This document shows, piece by piece, positions 1 through 11,629 of a DNA stretch of 38,688 bases. Where the stretch lies: positions 1 to 38,688 of the forward strand of contig CAJAQO010000308.1 in assembly GCA_903944085.1 (NCBI GenBank), in the 5' to 3' direction. A program made the position numbers and the translations under genes. Source of the stretch: an uncultured Verrucomicrobia subdivision 3 bacterium (GTDB taxonomy: Bacteria > Verrucomicrobiota > Verrucomicrobiia > Limisphaerales > UBA11358). Below the pieces are notes generated by a model, which did not search any database, was not told the DNA's origin, and was given only the letters and a program-made list of their open reading frames with translations. Numbering within the stretch: position 1 is the first letter of the stretch; each line of letters starts with the position of its first letter.

Positions 1-54
1 GAACAGGATTTGCTGGCCGATTTGTTCCCGACACAAAGCACCTTTGACTTTTAA
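1..54 (+). CDS. 3' end of an unidentified gene (partial)
   Basis: Frame 1 is open from the window edge to a TAA at 52-54 and gives a 17-residue C-terminus ending in ...STFDF. The body of the gene lies outside the window, so no family can be named. It is followed by about 120 bp of A/T-rich spacer and then the convergent HicB-like gene. The tail could be a chance open frame, because 17 codons is too short to prove coding. Confidence 0.3.
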   Translation, partial: EQDLLADLFPTQSTFDF

Positions 55-173
55 AAAACCAAATCCACCGAAATTCAACTAACAACATTTTCACCAATAA
101 AATCAATGGTTCGCCATGTGAGTTTCGTAACACCCTCTGAAGGGACGATGGAAAATGATAGGATAACGCCGGC

Positions 174-377
174 TCATGGCATGGCGAGTTCCACGAGCTT
201 GGAATCTTTGTGCAGTTTAAGGGGCGAGGGTTCAAACCATAGCGCCAAGGCTTCCTTGGCGTTGACTATGGCTTCGGCCTCCGTGTTGCCGGCAGATGCG
301 CAGCCGGGCAGTTCAGGAAAAACCGCCGACCAGCGTTTGGTTACTGAATCCAATTCGATCAGGAGTCGCAGTTTCAT
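174..377 (-). CDS. HicB-like antitoxin-family protein, orphan
   Basis: The 67-residue product has the HicB/UPF0150 pattern: a short beta strand start (MKLRLLIE), then WSAVFPELPGCASAGNTEAEA, then a helix of the form NAKEALALWFE. This matches the partial RNase-H-like fold of HicB antitoxins. In hicAB pairs a roughly 60-residue HicA mRNA interferase normally sits beside it. Here ligA ends 46 bp upstream, and no HicA-like frame is visible in the 119 bp downstream. The protein also lacks the C-terminal DNA-binding domain found in longer HicB proteins. It is probably a solitary HicB-fold protein, perhaps a relic of a toxin-antitoxin pair. The family is fairly sure; a toxin-neutralising role is not. 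Confidence 0.72.
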   Translation of the reverse strand: MKLRLLIELDSVTKRWSAVFPELPGCASAGNTEAEAIVNAKEALALWFEPSPLKLHKDSKLVELAMP

Positions 378-423
378 GGCGGCAAAATAACTTCAACCCC
401 GCATTCAGGCAAGCAGCACGGAA

Positions 424-3303
<2,880 letters not shown>

Positions 3304-3307
<4 letters not shown>

Positions 3308-4020
3308 TTCTTTATTCCGGAGGCGGGTTTTTCATCCTTCAGAATCGGATGATATTCCTTCTCAATGAATTTCCAGCCACTGCCCATCGAGGAGATTTCG
3401 CCGCGGCCTTCGACATAGTCGTGATAAAAGACGATGTAAACATGGACGAGCGCAAACAAAATGAAGAACCACATGAACGCGTGATGCCATTGGCGCACGG
3501 CGAAATCCCCGCCCATCAGCGGCACGATCCACGCGAAAAGTTTCGGCAGCCACGCCTTGCTCATCGCGGCGTAAAGGCCGAAGCCGGTGATGCACTGGAA
3601 CAAAAACGCAAGAAAGGTCATGAAATAAGTGAAACCGGCAACGGCGTTGTGGCCGATGGTTTCAATCGGCGTGTTGTCCCGCTGCAAGATGTCCACGGCG
3701 ATGACCTGCTTGATTTCCTTCCACTGTTTTTTGCGGAACGGCAGAAAATTTTTCCAGTTCGCATAGCGGTTGCCGACAAAGCCCCAGTAAATACGGAACA
3801 GGAAATTAAAGAAAAAAATGTAGGCGAAGACAAAGTGGATGAAGCGAACTTTGCCGAACCAATACGCGAATGACGCCTCGGACGCCTGCTGAATGGCCAG
3901 CGGCGCGCCGATGAGATAGCCGGTCACGCACAGCACGACGAGGCTGAATGCATTGAGCCAGTGGTAAAACCGGACCGGGATTTCCCAGACGTAAACTCGG
4001 CCGAGGGTTTGTGTTTGCAT
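3304..4020 (-). CDS. hyaC: Ni/Fe-hydrogenase b-type cytochrome subunit
   Basis: The 238-residue protein is a di-heme cytochrome b that anchors the hydrogenase dimer in the membrane and passes its electrons to quinone. Four hydrophobic segments are visible, carrying histidines suited to heme binding: RFYHWLNAF (TM1), RFIHFVFAYIFFF (TM2), a third around FMTFLAFLF, and WHHAFMWFF ... LVHVYIVFYHDY (TM4). It ends in the typical HyaC/HupC segment EGRGEISSMGSGWKF. The frame extends to 4104, but the ATG at 4020 is preceded by a strong AAGGAGG ribosome-binding site and starts the conserved MQTQTLGRVYVWEIPVRF, so it is preferred. It lies 11 bp after hyaB and overlaps hyaD by four bases. Confidence 0.93.
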
Positions 4021-4031
4021 AGTGCCTCCTT

Positions 4032-5756
4032 TTAGCCGCCGACGGTGACGCGGTTGAGCGTGCGGCCCTGCGGATCGTAAAGATGCACGGCGCAAGCCAG
4101 ACACGGATCAAACGAGTGGATCGTGCGGATGATTTCGAGCGGTTTTTCGGGATCGGCCACCGGCGTGCCGATAAGCGATGATTCGTAAGCCGAGCGCTGG
4201 CCGCTCGCGTCGCGCGGCGAGGCGTTCCACGTCGAGGGCACGACGAGCTGGTAGTTCGCAATTTTTTTGTCTTCGATGACAATCCAATGCGCCAGCGCGC
4301 CGCGCGGGGCTTCGCTCATGCCGACGCCTTTGGCAGAAGTGGGCCAGGTTTCCGGCTCCCATTTTTCATTGTTAAATGTGCGCGAATCGCCGTTTTTGAT
4401 GTTCGCCAAAAGATCGCCGTAAAATTCCTGCGCCCACTGCGCGACCAAATAAGTTTCAATGCCGCGCGCTGCTGTGCGGCCAAGCGTGGAAAAAAGCGCC
4501 GTCACCGGAACGTCCAATTTTTTCAGCACCATGTCCACGGCGTCTTTGATGTCAGCGCGACCAGTGCCGTAACCGACGAGCAGGCGGGCGAGCGGGCCGA
4601 CTTCCATCGCGTGGCCGTTCCAACGCGGCGTCTTGAGCCAGGAATATTTTCCATCCACATTGAGCTGGTCGTAAGGCGGCTTCGGACCGGTGTAATTCAA
4701 TTTGGTTTCGCCGTCCCACGGATGTTTTGCTGCCGCGTCGCCGTCGGAATATTGATACCACGAATGCGCGATGGATTCCTTGACCTGCTGCGGATCGTGC
4801 GCGTCCACCGGCAAAATTTTGCTCAAATCGCGGTTCAAAATCGCGCCGCGTGGGAATTTGAATTTTCCGGGATCGCCAAAGCCGTTCGTCGGGAGGTCGC
4901 CGTAAGCCAGATAATTGCTCAAGCCGCCGCCGATGGAAGCCCAGTCTTTGTAGAATGACGCGACGGCGAGCAAATCGGGAATATAAACCTGCTCGACGAA
5001 AGTTCTCGCATCGGTCATCAATTTGCCGACGTAGGCGAGGCGTTCGGCGTTGATGGCGTTGGCGTCGTCAATGTTCAGCGAGCACGGCGCACCGCCGACG
5101 AGATAATTCGGATGCGGATTTTTGCCGCCGAAAATCGTGTGGACCTTGACAATTTCCTTCTGCCAGTCGAGCGCCTCGATGTAATGCGCGACGCCGAGCA
5201 GATTCGCCTCCGCCGGCAGTTTCATCGCCGGATGACCCCAATAGCCGTTCGCAAAAATGCCGAGCTGGCCGCTTTCGACAAATTTCTTAATGCGGTTCTG
5301 GACGTCGGAGAAATAGCCGACGGAACTTTTCGGCCAGTTGGAAATGCTTTGTGCCAACTCCGACGTGGCTTTCGGATCGGCTTTGAGCGCGCTGACCACG
5401 TCCACCCAATCCAGCGCGTGCAGGTGGTAAAAATGCACGACGTGATCCTGCATATATTGCGTGCAAAACATCAGGTTGCGAATGAGTTCGGCGTTCGGCG
5501 GAATGACAATGCCCAGCGCGTCCTCGACCGAACGCACGGACGCGAGTGCGTGGACCGTTGTGCAGACGCCACACGTCCGTTCGGCGAACGCCCACGCGTC
5601 GCGCGGATCGCGTCCGCGCAAAATAATTTCCAGCCCGCGCACCATCGTGCCGGAGCTGAAGGCGTCGGTGACTTTGCCGTCGTTCACTTCGACTTCCACG
5701 CGGAGGTGGCCTTCGATGCGGGTGACCGGATCAATGACAATTCTTTTGGCAGCCAT
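4032..5756 (-). CDS. hyaB: [NiFe]-hydrogenase large subunit, uptake type
   Basis: This 574-residue protein carries the NiFe(CN)2CO site that splits hydrogen. The N-terminal motif ERTCGVC (Cys62, Cys65) and the C-terminal DPCLACAVH (Cys552, Cys555) supply the four nickel ligands. A 16-residue tail follows the His and would be cut off by the HyaD protease encoded downstream. The sequence (RIEGHLRVEVEVNDGKV, NPHPNYLVGG, GHAMEVGPLAR) matches group 1 membrane-bound uptake enzymes. It is encoded 30 bp after the small subunit and before the cytochrome, the classic hyaABCD order. The hyp metallocentre-assembly genes it requires are not in this window. Confidence 0.97.
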   Translation of the reverse strand: MAAKRIVIDPVTRIEGHLRVEVEVNDGKVTDAFSSGTMVRGLEIILRGRDPRDAWAFAERTCGVCTTVHALASVRSVEDALGIVIPPNAELIRNLMFCTQYMQDHVVHFYHLHALDWVDVVSALKADPKATSELAQSISNWPKSSVGYFSDVQNRIKKFVESGQLGIFANGYWGHPAMKLPAEANLLGVAHYIEALDWQKEIVKVHTIFGGKNPHPNYLVGGAPCSLNIDDANAINAERLAYVGKLMTDARTFVEQVYIPDLLAVASFYKDWASIGGGLSNYLAYGDLPTNGFGDPGKFKFPRGAILNRDLSKILPVDAHDPQQVKESIAHSWYQYSDGDAAAKHPWDGETKLNYTGPKPPYDQLNVDGKYSWLKTPRWNGHAMEVGPLARLLVGYGTGRADIKDAVDMVLKKLDVPVTALFSTLGRTAARGIETYLVAQWAQEFYGDLLANIKNGDSRTFNNEKWEPETWPTSAKGVGMSEAPRGALAHWIVIEDKKIANYQLVVPSTWNASPRDASGQRSAYESSLIGTPVADPEKPLEIIRTIHSFDPCLACAVHLYDPQGRTLNRVTVGG

Positions 5757-5786
5757 AAAATTTTTGGTTGAAAATTTCGGTTAAGT

Positions 5787-6917
5787 TTAGGAACCGCCTT
5801 GTTCCGCACGGCCGTCTTTCACATCTTCGCTCGCCGCTTGTTCTTCTTTGATTAAATGCCGTTTGCGAATGTTCGTGGAAATCGCATGAGCCGCGATGCC
5901 GACGACGGTCACCGCGCCAAGCCCGACACCGATCTTGTCCGCCGTAGTCTCGATGCCAAAGCCGGGAAAGTTCGGCAAATGCCGGTAGAACGGGCCGTTG
6001 TCCCAAAAATTTCCCTCGCTACAGCCGATGCAGGGATGGCCGGACTGAATTGGAAAACTCACGCCGCCGTTCCAGCGCATTACGCCGCAGGCGTTGTAAG
6101 TCACCGGGCCGCGACAGCCCATTTTGTAGAGGCAAAAACCGCGCTTGGCGTTTTCATCATCGAAGGAATTTACAAATAATCCGGCATCGTAATTCGGACG
6201 ACGATAACAGGTGTCGTGAACGCGCCGTGAATAAAACGCTTTCGGCCGGCCGAGTCCGTCGAGCTGCGGAATGCGGTCGAACGCGAGCAGATGAACGATT
6301 GTTCCCGTCATCACCTCGGCGATCGGCGGGCAGCCCGGCACATTGATGATCGGCACGCCGGAAACAAGTTTATGAATCGGTGTGGCTTGAGTCGGATTCG
6401 GTTTGGCCGCTTGCACGCAGCCGTTGCTCGCGCAACTGCCCCAGCAGATCATTGCCTTGGCACCTGCGGCCGCTTCCTGCACGATGTCCAGTGCGGTGCG
6501 TCCGCCGATGCAGCAGTAAACGCCACCTTCAGCCGTCGGCACCGAGCCTTCGACGACCATGAGATATTTGCCTTTGTATTTGGTCATCGTGTCGCGCAGC
6601 GCTTCCTCGGCCTGCTTGCCGGAAGCGGCCATCAGCGTCTCGGTGTAGTCGAGCGAAATTTTGTCGAGCACGATGTCGGCGATGCCGGGATGCGACGAGC
6701 GGATGAACGATTCCGAGCAGCAGGTGCATTCCTGAAAATGAAACCACAGCACCGGCAGGCGCGGCTGGGTTTCGAGCGCCTTGGTGACTTGCGCGACGGC
6801 GCTGGCGGGCAGACCGAGCATGGCGGTCATCCAGGCGCAGGCTGTGAGAAATTCACGGCGCGAGACGCCCTTGGACTGGGCATGCTCCCAGATGGTCGGT
6901 CGGGAATTGGTGGACAT
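5787..6917 (-). CDS. hyaA: [NiFe]-hydrogenase small subunit, six-cysteine (oxygen-tolerant type)
   Basis: The 376-residue small subunit holds three iron-sulfur clusters that carry electrons from the NiFe site to cytochrome b. A twin-arginine signal (SRREFL at 19-24, then a hydrophobic stretch) exports the folded dimer. Proximal-cluster cysteines are Cys64, 66 and 67 (ECTCCSES), Cys162 and 167 (CASNGC) and Cys196 (VPGCPP). All six equal the E. coli Hyd-1 positions 17, 19, 20, 115, 120 and 149 with one constant offset of 47, the signature of the [4Fe-3S] cluster of oxygen-tolerant group 1d enzymes. Medial and distal cluster ligands are at HDTC and in the GFCLYKMGC and GHPCIGC segments. A C-terminal membrane helix spans about 330-350. 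Cys135-Cys136 are extra. It is the first gene of the operon. Confidence 0.97.
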   Translation of the reverse strand: MSTNSRPTIWEHAQSKGVSRREFLTACAWMTAMLGLPASAVAQVTKALETQPRLPVLWFHFQECTCCSESFIRSSHPGIADIVLDKISLDYTETLMAASGKQAEEALRDTMTKYKGKYLMVVEGSVPTAEGGVYCCIGGRTALDIVQEAAAGAKAMICWGSCASNGCVQAAKPNPTQATPIHKLVSGVPIINVPGCPPIAEVMTGTIVHLLAFDRIPQLDGLGRPKAFYSRRVHDTCYRRPNYDAGLFVNSFDDENAKRGFCLYKMGCRGPVTYNACGVMRWNGGVSFPIQSGHPCIGCSEGNFWDNGPFYRHLPNFPGFGIETTADKIGVGLGAVTVVGIAAHAISTNIRKRHLIKEEQAASEDVKDGRAEQGGS

Positions 6918-7169
6918 AATTTGGCGTGCGGGTTAAGTGATTTAATTTTTTAGTTCACTAAAACTTTCGTCCGCCTTGGAAAATTACACCAACCCAATTT
7001 GGCGTTTTCCTTGACATAATTTGCCAAGCGGTTCAGCACTGAAAAAAATTAGCGGAGAACGGACGACAACGCAGGTTTCACCCGCCGCCGGCGTGTTTCG
7101 TGGCGCATCGCGCTTGCATTGCCTAACGCACGCCGCCGTTCTAGCATGAAGTGCAGACACAACCAGCAT
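6918..7169. other. Divergent intergenic region, hyaA versus TPR gene
   Basis: This 252-bp spacer must contain the promoters for the leftward hydrogenase operon and the rightward TPR/mla operon. A TTGACA box lies at 7011-7016 (plus strand) but has no good -10 at the usual distance. A TTGGC/GCCAA inverted pair at about 7000-7028 brackets it. I see no convincing operator or RNA gene. Confidence 0.35.
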
Positions 7170-8612
7170 ATGGATCCACGGCAACAAGCTTTGAAGCGGG
7201 CATTTGACGCGCACAACGCCGGCCGGCACGGCGAGGCGGAAGCCCTCTGTCGGTCGCTAGTGCAGGCTGGCTTGGCTGATCCGCAACTTTTTTTCCTGCT
7301 CGGAATGGTGCTGCACAAAACGGGCCGCGCCATCGAGGCGGCGCAATGGCTGGAACGCGCCGCGCTGGCGCAGCCGGATTCCGCGCGGATTTTCAGCGGT
7401 CTGGGCTGCGTGCGCCAAAAGCTCGGCGACCCGATCCGCGCCGCGAAAAATTTTTCCCGCGCCGCCGAACTGGAGCCGCAGCAGGCCAACTATTTTTACA
7501 GCCTGGGCAACGTGGTTTATCAACTGGGCGAACTGGAGCCGGCCGCCGCCGCCTTTCAGCGCGCGGTGGCCTTGAATCCGCGCGATGCCGAAAGCTGGAA
7601 CAATCTTGGCAAATGCCTCAAAGAATTGAACCGCGTGGACGAATCCATCGTCGCCTACGACCAGGCGCTGGCGTTGAACCCCGGCTATTTGCTGGCGCTG
7701 CAAGGCCGTTCGATTTCCCTGCTGACGGCTGGCCGGCTGGCCGAAGGCTTGCGCGATTACGAACTGCGCTGGCTCACACTCAAGCCGCGCCAGTTTTCGC
7801 AGCCGCGCTGGGCGGGCCAGAAAATCCCCGGCCAGACTTTATTCCTCCACGCCGAGCAAGGTTTTGGCGACGGCATTCAGAGCGCGCGTTACGCCCGGCT
7901 GGCCCGCGAACGCTGCGGCCGCGTCATTCTCGAATGCCGGCCGGAACTTAAAACGCTCTTCGCTGATTCCGGCGTGGCGGATGAAGTTATTGCGTTCGGT
8001 GAAAAAACTCCGCCGTGCGATTTTTACACTTCGGTCATCAGCTTGCCGGGACTGCTCGGCATCACCCTGGAAAATATTCCCGGCCATGCGCCATATCTGA
8101 AAGCTCCGCCGCCGCGCGAACTGCCGCCGCCGCCCGCCGGAAATTTCCGCGTCGGTCTCGCCTGGGCCGGCAGTCCCACGCACAAAGATGACGCCGCGCG
8201 CTCGTTGAAACTGGAAATGCTGGCCCCGGTTTTGGCCGTGCCTGGCGTCACGTTTTACAGTCTGCAAATGCCGGTGCCAAAAAGCGATGAAGAGGCGATT
8301 AAAAAATTTCCAAACTTGGTGGAACTCGGCGGGTTCACAGATTATCGCGCCACGGCCTCGGCGGTGATGGCGCTGGATTTGATCATTTCCGTGGACACCT
8401 CCATGGCGCATCTGGCGGGCGCGCTGGGCAAACCGGTTTGGACGCTGATTCAATTTGCGCCCGACTGGCGCTGGTTCCAGCAATTCGGGGAACAGACGCC
8501 GTGGTATCCCACCATGCGCCTGTTTCGCCAGCCCCGGCGCGGCGGCTGGCCGGCGGTCATCAACCGGGTGGCCGCTGAATTGCCCGCGCAGAATCGGGGA
8601 AAACAACTTTGA
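7170..8612 (+). CDS. TPR protein with glycosyltransferase-9-like C-terminal domain
   Basis: The 480-residue protein begins with tetratricopeptide repeats (about residues 1-200; for example NYFYSLGNVVYQLGELEPAA and SWNNLGKCLKELNRVDES). The C-terminal half resembles the heptosyltransferase/GT9-like domain that often follows TPRs in unannotated bacterial proteins: FLHAEQGFGDGIQ, VGLAWAGSPTHKDD, and a donor-site-like segment DLIISVDTSMAHLAGALGKPVW. No signal peptide is seen. The ATG at 7170 was chosen because the TPR homology starts there; in-frame ATGs at 7119 and 7146 would add an unlikely leader. It lies 25 bp before the mlaE-like gene on the same strand, suggesting a link to envelope lipid or glycan work. 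Substrate unknown. Confidence 0.82.
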   Translation: MDPRQQALKRAFDAHNAGRHGEAEALCRSLVQAGLADPQLFFLLGMVLHKTGRAIEAAQWLERAALAQPDSARIFSGLGCVRQKLGDPIRAAKNFSRAAELEPQQANYFYSLGNVVYQLGELEPAAAAFQRAVALNPRDAESWNNLGKCLKELNRVDESIVAYDQALALNPGYLLALQGRSISLLTAGRLAEGLRDYELRWLTLKPRQFSQPRWAGQKIPGQTLFLHAEQGFGDGIQSARYARLARERCGRVILECRPELKTLFADSGVADEVIAFGEKTPPCDFYTSVISLPGLLGITLENIPGHAPYLKAPPPRELPPPPAGNFRVGLAWAGSPTHKDDAARSLKLEMLAPVLAVPGVTFYSLQMPVPKSDEEAIKKFPNLVELGGFTDYRATASAVMALDLIISVDTSMAHLAGALGKPVWTLIQFAPDWRWFQQFGEQTPWYPTMRLFRQPRRGGWPAVINRVAAELPAQNRGKQL

Positions 8613-8637
8613 CCGGAAGCCGGCGGGATTCTACGCT

Positions 8638-9504
8638 GTGGTGGTGCGCGGAAATCTGGCCAAAGCGTTTGAGCTGACGAACACGCAGGTGTTTCGCCGC
8701 GCCGCCCTGCCCAAATCCTACACCGACCGGCTCGGACGCAAGCTGTTCCTTTTTCTGCTGACGATTCAAGGGCTGGCCGCATTTGCCTTGATCACGCTCG
8801 GTGTCATTCTGAAAAAATCCGGCGTGGCGCACAGCGTCATGCAGCCGCGCGTCCGGCATGAAATCAACCGCGCCGGCGTTTCACTGATGCCGATGTTTAT
8901 TTTTGTGGCGCTGGCGCTGGGTTTTCTGGTGATCGGGCAAACGGTTTCCGCGCTGGCGAAAGTGGGCGCGACCAATTATCTCGGTTCCACGATGGTGGTG
9001 GTGATCGTGCGCGAACTGGGACCGCTGCTCACGGCGGTGCTGGTGCTGGCGCGCGTCGGCACGGCCAACGTCATCGAACTCGGCACGGCCCGCGCGCTGG
9101 GCGAAGTCGAGGCGCTGGAGGCGCTCGGCATTGATCCGGTGCATTACCTCATCGTGCCGCGCGTCATCGGCATGGCGCTGGGCGTTTTTGCGCTGACCAT
9201 TTATTTGATTCTCGGCGCGCTGGGCAGCGGCTATCTCTGGGCGTTTTTGCAGGATGTGCCGCTGCGGCCCGGCGATTATTTCAAACAGATCGCCGAGGCG
9301 CTCGACTGGCTGGACTTCGTGCTGCTCGCGCTGAAAACGGTGGCGTTCGGATTTTTCATCGCGCTGGTGACGTGTTACCACGGCTTGGCGCAGCCGCTGC
9401 GGCTGGAGGATGTTTCCCGCGTGGCCGTGCGCGCCGTCACGCAAGGGGTCGTGGTATGCGTGCTGATTGACGCGGTGTTCATCGTGCTTTACCTCGTGGC
9501 ATGA
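8638..9504 (+). CDS. mlaE: MlaE-family ABC transporter permease
   Basis: This is the inner-membrane permease of an Mla-type phospholipid transporter, about 288 residues from a GTG at 8638. The MlaE/YrbE signature is clear: FVALALGFLVIGQTV, then VVVIVRELGPLLTAVLVLARVGTA, then ELGTARALGEVEALEALGIDP with the coupling helix that touches the ATPase, then hydrophobic helices to the C-terminus. The frame runs upstream into the TPR gene, so the start is set by homology; GTGs at 8641 and 8644 are equally possible. Its stop overlaps the ATPase start (ATGA). Length fits the family, which is usually around 260 residues. Confidence 0.92.
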   Translation: MVVRGNLAKAFELTNTQVFRRAALPKSYTDRLGRKLFLFLLTIQGLAAFALITLGVILKKSGVAHSVMQPRVRHEINRAGVSLMPMFIFVALALGFLVIGQTVSALAKVGATNYLGSTMVVVIVRELGPLLTAVLVLARVGTANVIELGTARALGEVEALEALGIDPVHYLIVPRVIGMALGVFALTIYLILGALGSGYLWAFLQDVPLRPGDYFKQIAEALDWLDFVLLALKTVAFGFFIALVTCYHGLAQPLRLEDVSRVAVRAVTQGVVVCVLIDAVFIVLYLVA

Positions 9505-10289
9505 GCGAAACAAAGCCCCATCCGGCAGTCATCGAAATGTGCGGCGCGCAAATTGCCGCGCTGCGCGACGCGTCGCTCACCGTGCTGGAAGATGTGAACT
9601 GGTCGGTGCTGCCTGGTGAATTTTGGGTGGTGGCCGGCCCGCAACATTCCGGCAAAAGCGATCTGCTGCTGCACGCGGCGGGCTTGCTGACGCCGGCGGC
9701 TGGAATCTGCCGCGTGTTTGGCCGCGAGACAGGTGCGTTCGGCGAAGCGCAACTCGCCGACCGGCTGCGCGTCGGTTTTGTTTTCGCCGACGGGAAACTT
9801 TTCAACCAGCTTTCGATTGCGGAAAATGTCGCGCTGCCGCTGCGCTACCAAAAAAACTTGACGGCCGCCGAGGCGGATCGCGCGGTCGAAATCCTGTTGG
9901 AATTGCTGGAGCTGACGCCGTTCGCGGACGTCGCACCGGCCCACCTTGCGGCCAACTGGCGGCGGCGCGCGGCGCTCGCGCGGGCGCTGATGTTGCAGCC
10001 GGAACTGCTGCTGCTGGACAATCCGCTCGGCGGTCTGGATGGCCGCCATCGCCAGTGGCTGCTGCAATTTCTGGATCAGCTCTGGCGCGGTCACGAATTT
10101 TTCGGCGGCCGGCCGATGACTTTGGTGGCGACGGCGGGCGATTTGCGCGCCTGGCAAAATTCAAAGCGCCAATTCGCCGTGCTGGATGATAAAACTTTTT
10201 CCGTGCTCGGCTCCTGGGCTGACGTGGAAGCCAATCGCCATCATGCCGTAAGCGAATTGCTGGCCGAGCCAGCCGCCACCCACATTTGA
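9501..10289 (+). CDS. mlaF: MlaF-like ABC ATPase with degenerate catalytic motifs
   Basis: Position and fold make this the nucleotide-binding subunit of the Mla transporter (262 residues). Walker A is intact (GPQHSGKS, 46-53) and the D-loop is present (GGLD, 177-180). Other motifs deviate: the Q-loop glutamine is replaced (FADGKLF, Ala96 where MlaF has Gln), the LSGG signature reads LAANW (149-153), Walker B ends LLLLDNP so the catalytic Glu is Asn174, and the H-loop histidine appears to be Gly213 (TAGDL). It may bind but not efficiently hydrolyse ATP, or the family may use altered residues. It overlaps mlaE by four bases and precedes the MCE gene by 7 bp. The assignment as the Mla NBD rests largely on context. 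Confidence 0.85.
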   Translation: MSETKPHPAVIEMCGAQIAALRDASLTVLEDVNWSVLPGEFWVVAGPQHSGKSDLLLHAAGLLTPAAGICRVFGRETGAFGEAQLADRLRVGFVFADGKLFNQLSIAENVALPLRYQKNLTAAEADRAVEILLELLELTPFADVAPAHLAANWRRRAALARALMLQPELLLLDNPLGGLDGRHRQWLLQFLDQLWRGHEFFGGRPMTLVATAGDLRAWQNSKRQFAVLDDKTFSVLGSWADVEANRHHAVSELLAEPAATHI

Positions 10290-10296
10290 AATTTTT

Positions 10297-11592
10297 ATGC
10301 CACTGCAAGATTTGACTCCGCAACTTCGCACGCGCCTCAACCAAGTGGAGCGCGCCGTGGGCTGGTTTGTGTTTCTGGCGACCGCGCTGCTGCTGTTCGG
10401 TTTCGGCTACTACATTTACCACACGGCCGAACGCAAGGGCTGGTTTCTGGTGGACGCAAAGTTTTTCACCTATGTCAAAGATGCGTCCGGTTTGAATGTT
10501 GGCGACCCCGTCGTCCTCATGGGATTTCAGGTTGGCGAGATCACCGGCATCGCGGCCATGCCGCCGCGCACGCAGCACAATGTCCGGCTCGAATTTGTTG
10601 TCAACCAGGTGAATAAAAACAGCAAAAATATCCAGCCCTATTACGGCTACATCTGGAGCGAGGGTTCGGTGGTGAAGCTGAACGCGGATTTTCTTGGCAA
10701 ACACTGGCTGGAAATCACGCGCGGCACCAATGGTTTCGGCATTTACTCCACGCATCCGCTCGAAACGCTCTCGCTGGAACAGGCGCAGAGCCTGCCGGAC
10801 CCGGACCGCTGGCGGCTGGCGGAAAATATTTATGACGAAAAGTCCAATCTCATGTTTCGCGCTTTCAGTTCTTTGGCCCAGTCGAACCTGACGCGCATCG
10901 TTCAGCTCAAATCCGAGTCCATTCTGGCCTTTCATGCCCCGGTCAATGTCCGTCACATCGCCGCGGTGTGGAATGATGCGATGCAGCAATACCAAAAATA
11001 TGATTACCGGAATGAAGATGAAACCAACGCCTACGAATTGCGCTTCGCCGAGGCGCCGGCCATTGCCGACCAGGTGCAGGCCATTGTGGCGCAGGTGCAG
11101 GGCGCGCTGCCGGGAATTCTGGCGCTGACCAACAAACTGGCCGCCGTGCTCGACAATGCGGTGAACGCGACTTCCAATCTGAACACCACCCTCGTGGCCG
11201 CGCAGCCGCTCCTCGCAAATTTCGGGGACATCAGCGCGCAGTTGCGCGCGCCGGGCGGCCTCGGCGTCTGGGCGCTGGGCACGAACGGCAACGGCCAGAT
11301 TCAAGGCGCGCTCACGAATTTGAATTCATTGCTCGCGAACACGGATACGAATTTGAACGCGCTCACCGCCAACATTGGTTTGACGCTGGACAACATCGCC
11401 GGCATCACGAGCAACTTGAATGTGCAGGTGCAGGCCAATTCAAATCTGCTCTGGGGGATTTCAAAAACCGTCATGGACACGGATGACATGGTGCAGGGGC
11501 TGAAGCGTCACTGGCTGCTGCGCTCCGCATTCAAAACCAAGGCGACGAATCAGCCGCCGACAATCAACCGACCGCCGATGAAGACAAAGTAA
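10297..11592 (+). CDS. mlaD: MCE-domain lipid transport protein (MlaD-like)
   Basis: The 431-residue protein has a short cytoplasmic N-terminus, one membrane anchor (about 21-42, WFVFLATALLLFGFGYYIY) and an MCE domain in the periplasm (about 49-145; ... VGDPVVLMGFQVGEITGI). MCE proteins form hexameric rings that conduct lipids between membranes. The C-terminal 250 residues are predicted helical and rich in Asn, Ala and Leu (repeats like NLNALTANIGLTLDNIAGI), resembling the long helical tails of larger MCE proteins that build tunnels or needles. It is the last obvious member of the operon. No MlaC- or MlaB-like gene follows. Confidence 0.88.
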   Translation: MPLQDLTPQLRTRLNQVERAVGWFVFLATALLLFGFGYYIYHTAERKGWFLVDAKFFTYVKDASGLNVGDPVVLMGFQVGEITGIAAMPPRTQHNVRLEFVVNQVNKNSKNIQPYYGYIWSEGSVVKLNADFLGKHWLEITRGTNGFGIYSTHPLETLSLEQAQSLPDPDRWRLAENIYDEKSNLMFRAFSSLAQSNLTRIVQLKSESILAFHAPVNVRHIAAVWNDAMQQYQKYDYRNEDETNAYELRFAEAPAIADQVQAIVAQVQGALPGILALTNKLAAVLDNAVNATSNLNTTLVAAQPLLANFGDISAQLRAPGGLGVWALGTNGNGQIQGALTNLNSLLANTDTNLNALTANIGLTLDNIAGITSNLNVQVQANSNLLWGISKTVMDTDDMVQGLKRHWLLRSAFKTKATNQPPTINRPPMKTK

Positions 11593-11629
11593 ATCTGTCT
11601 GCGGCGGCGGTCGGAGCGTTTCCCGAAGA

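Noticed and set aside
55-173. A hidden hicA next to the HicB-like gene
   Set aside because: The only start codon overlapping the hicB stop gives a 24-codon frame without HicA features.
7011-7039. TTGACA promoter box driving the TPR/mla operon
   Set aside because: No acceptable -10 hexamer at 16-18 bp; left as a remark only.
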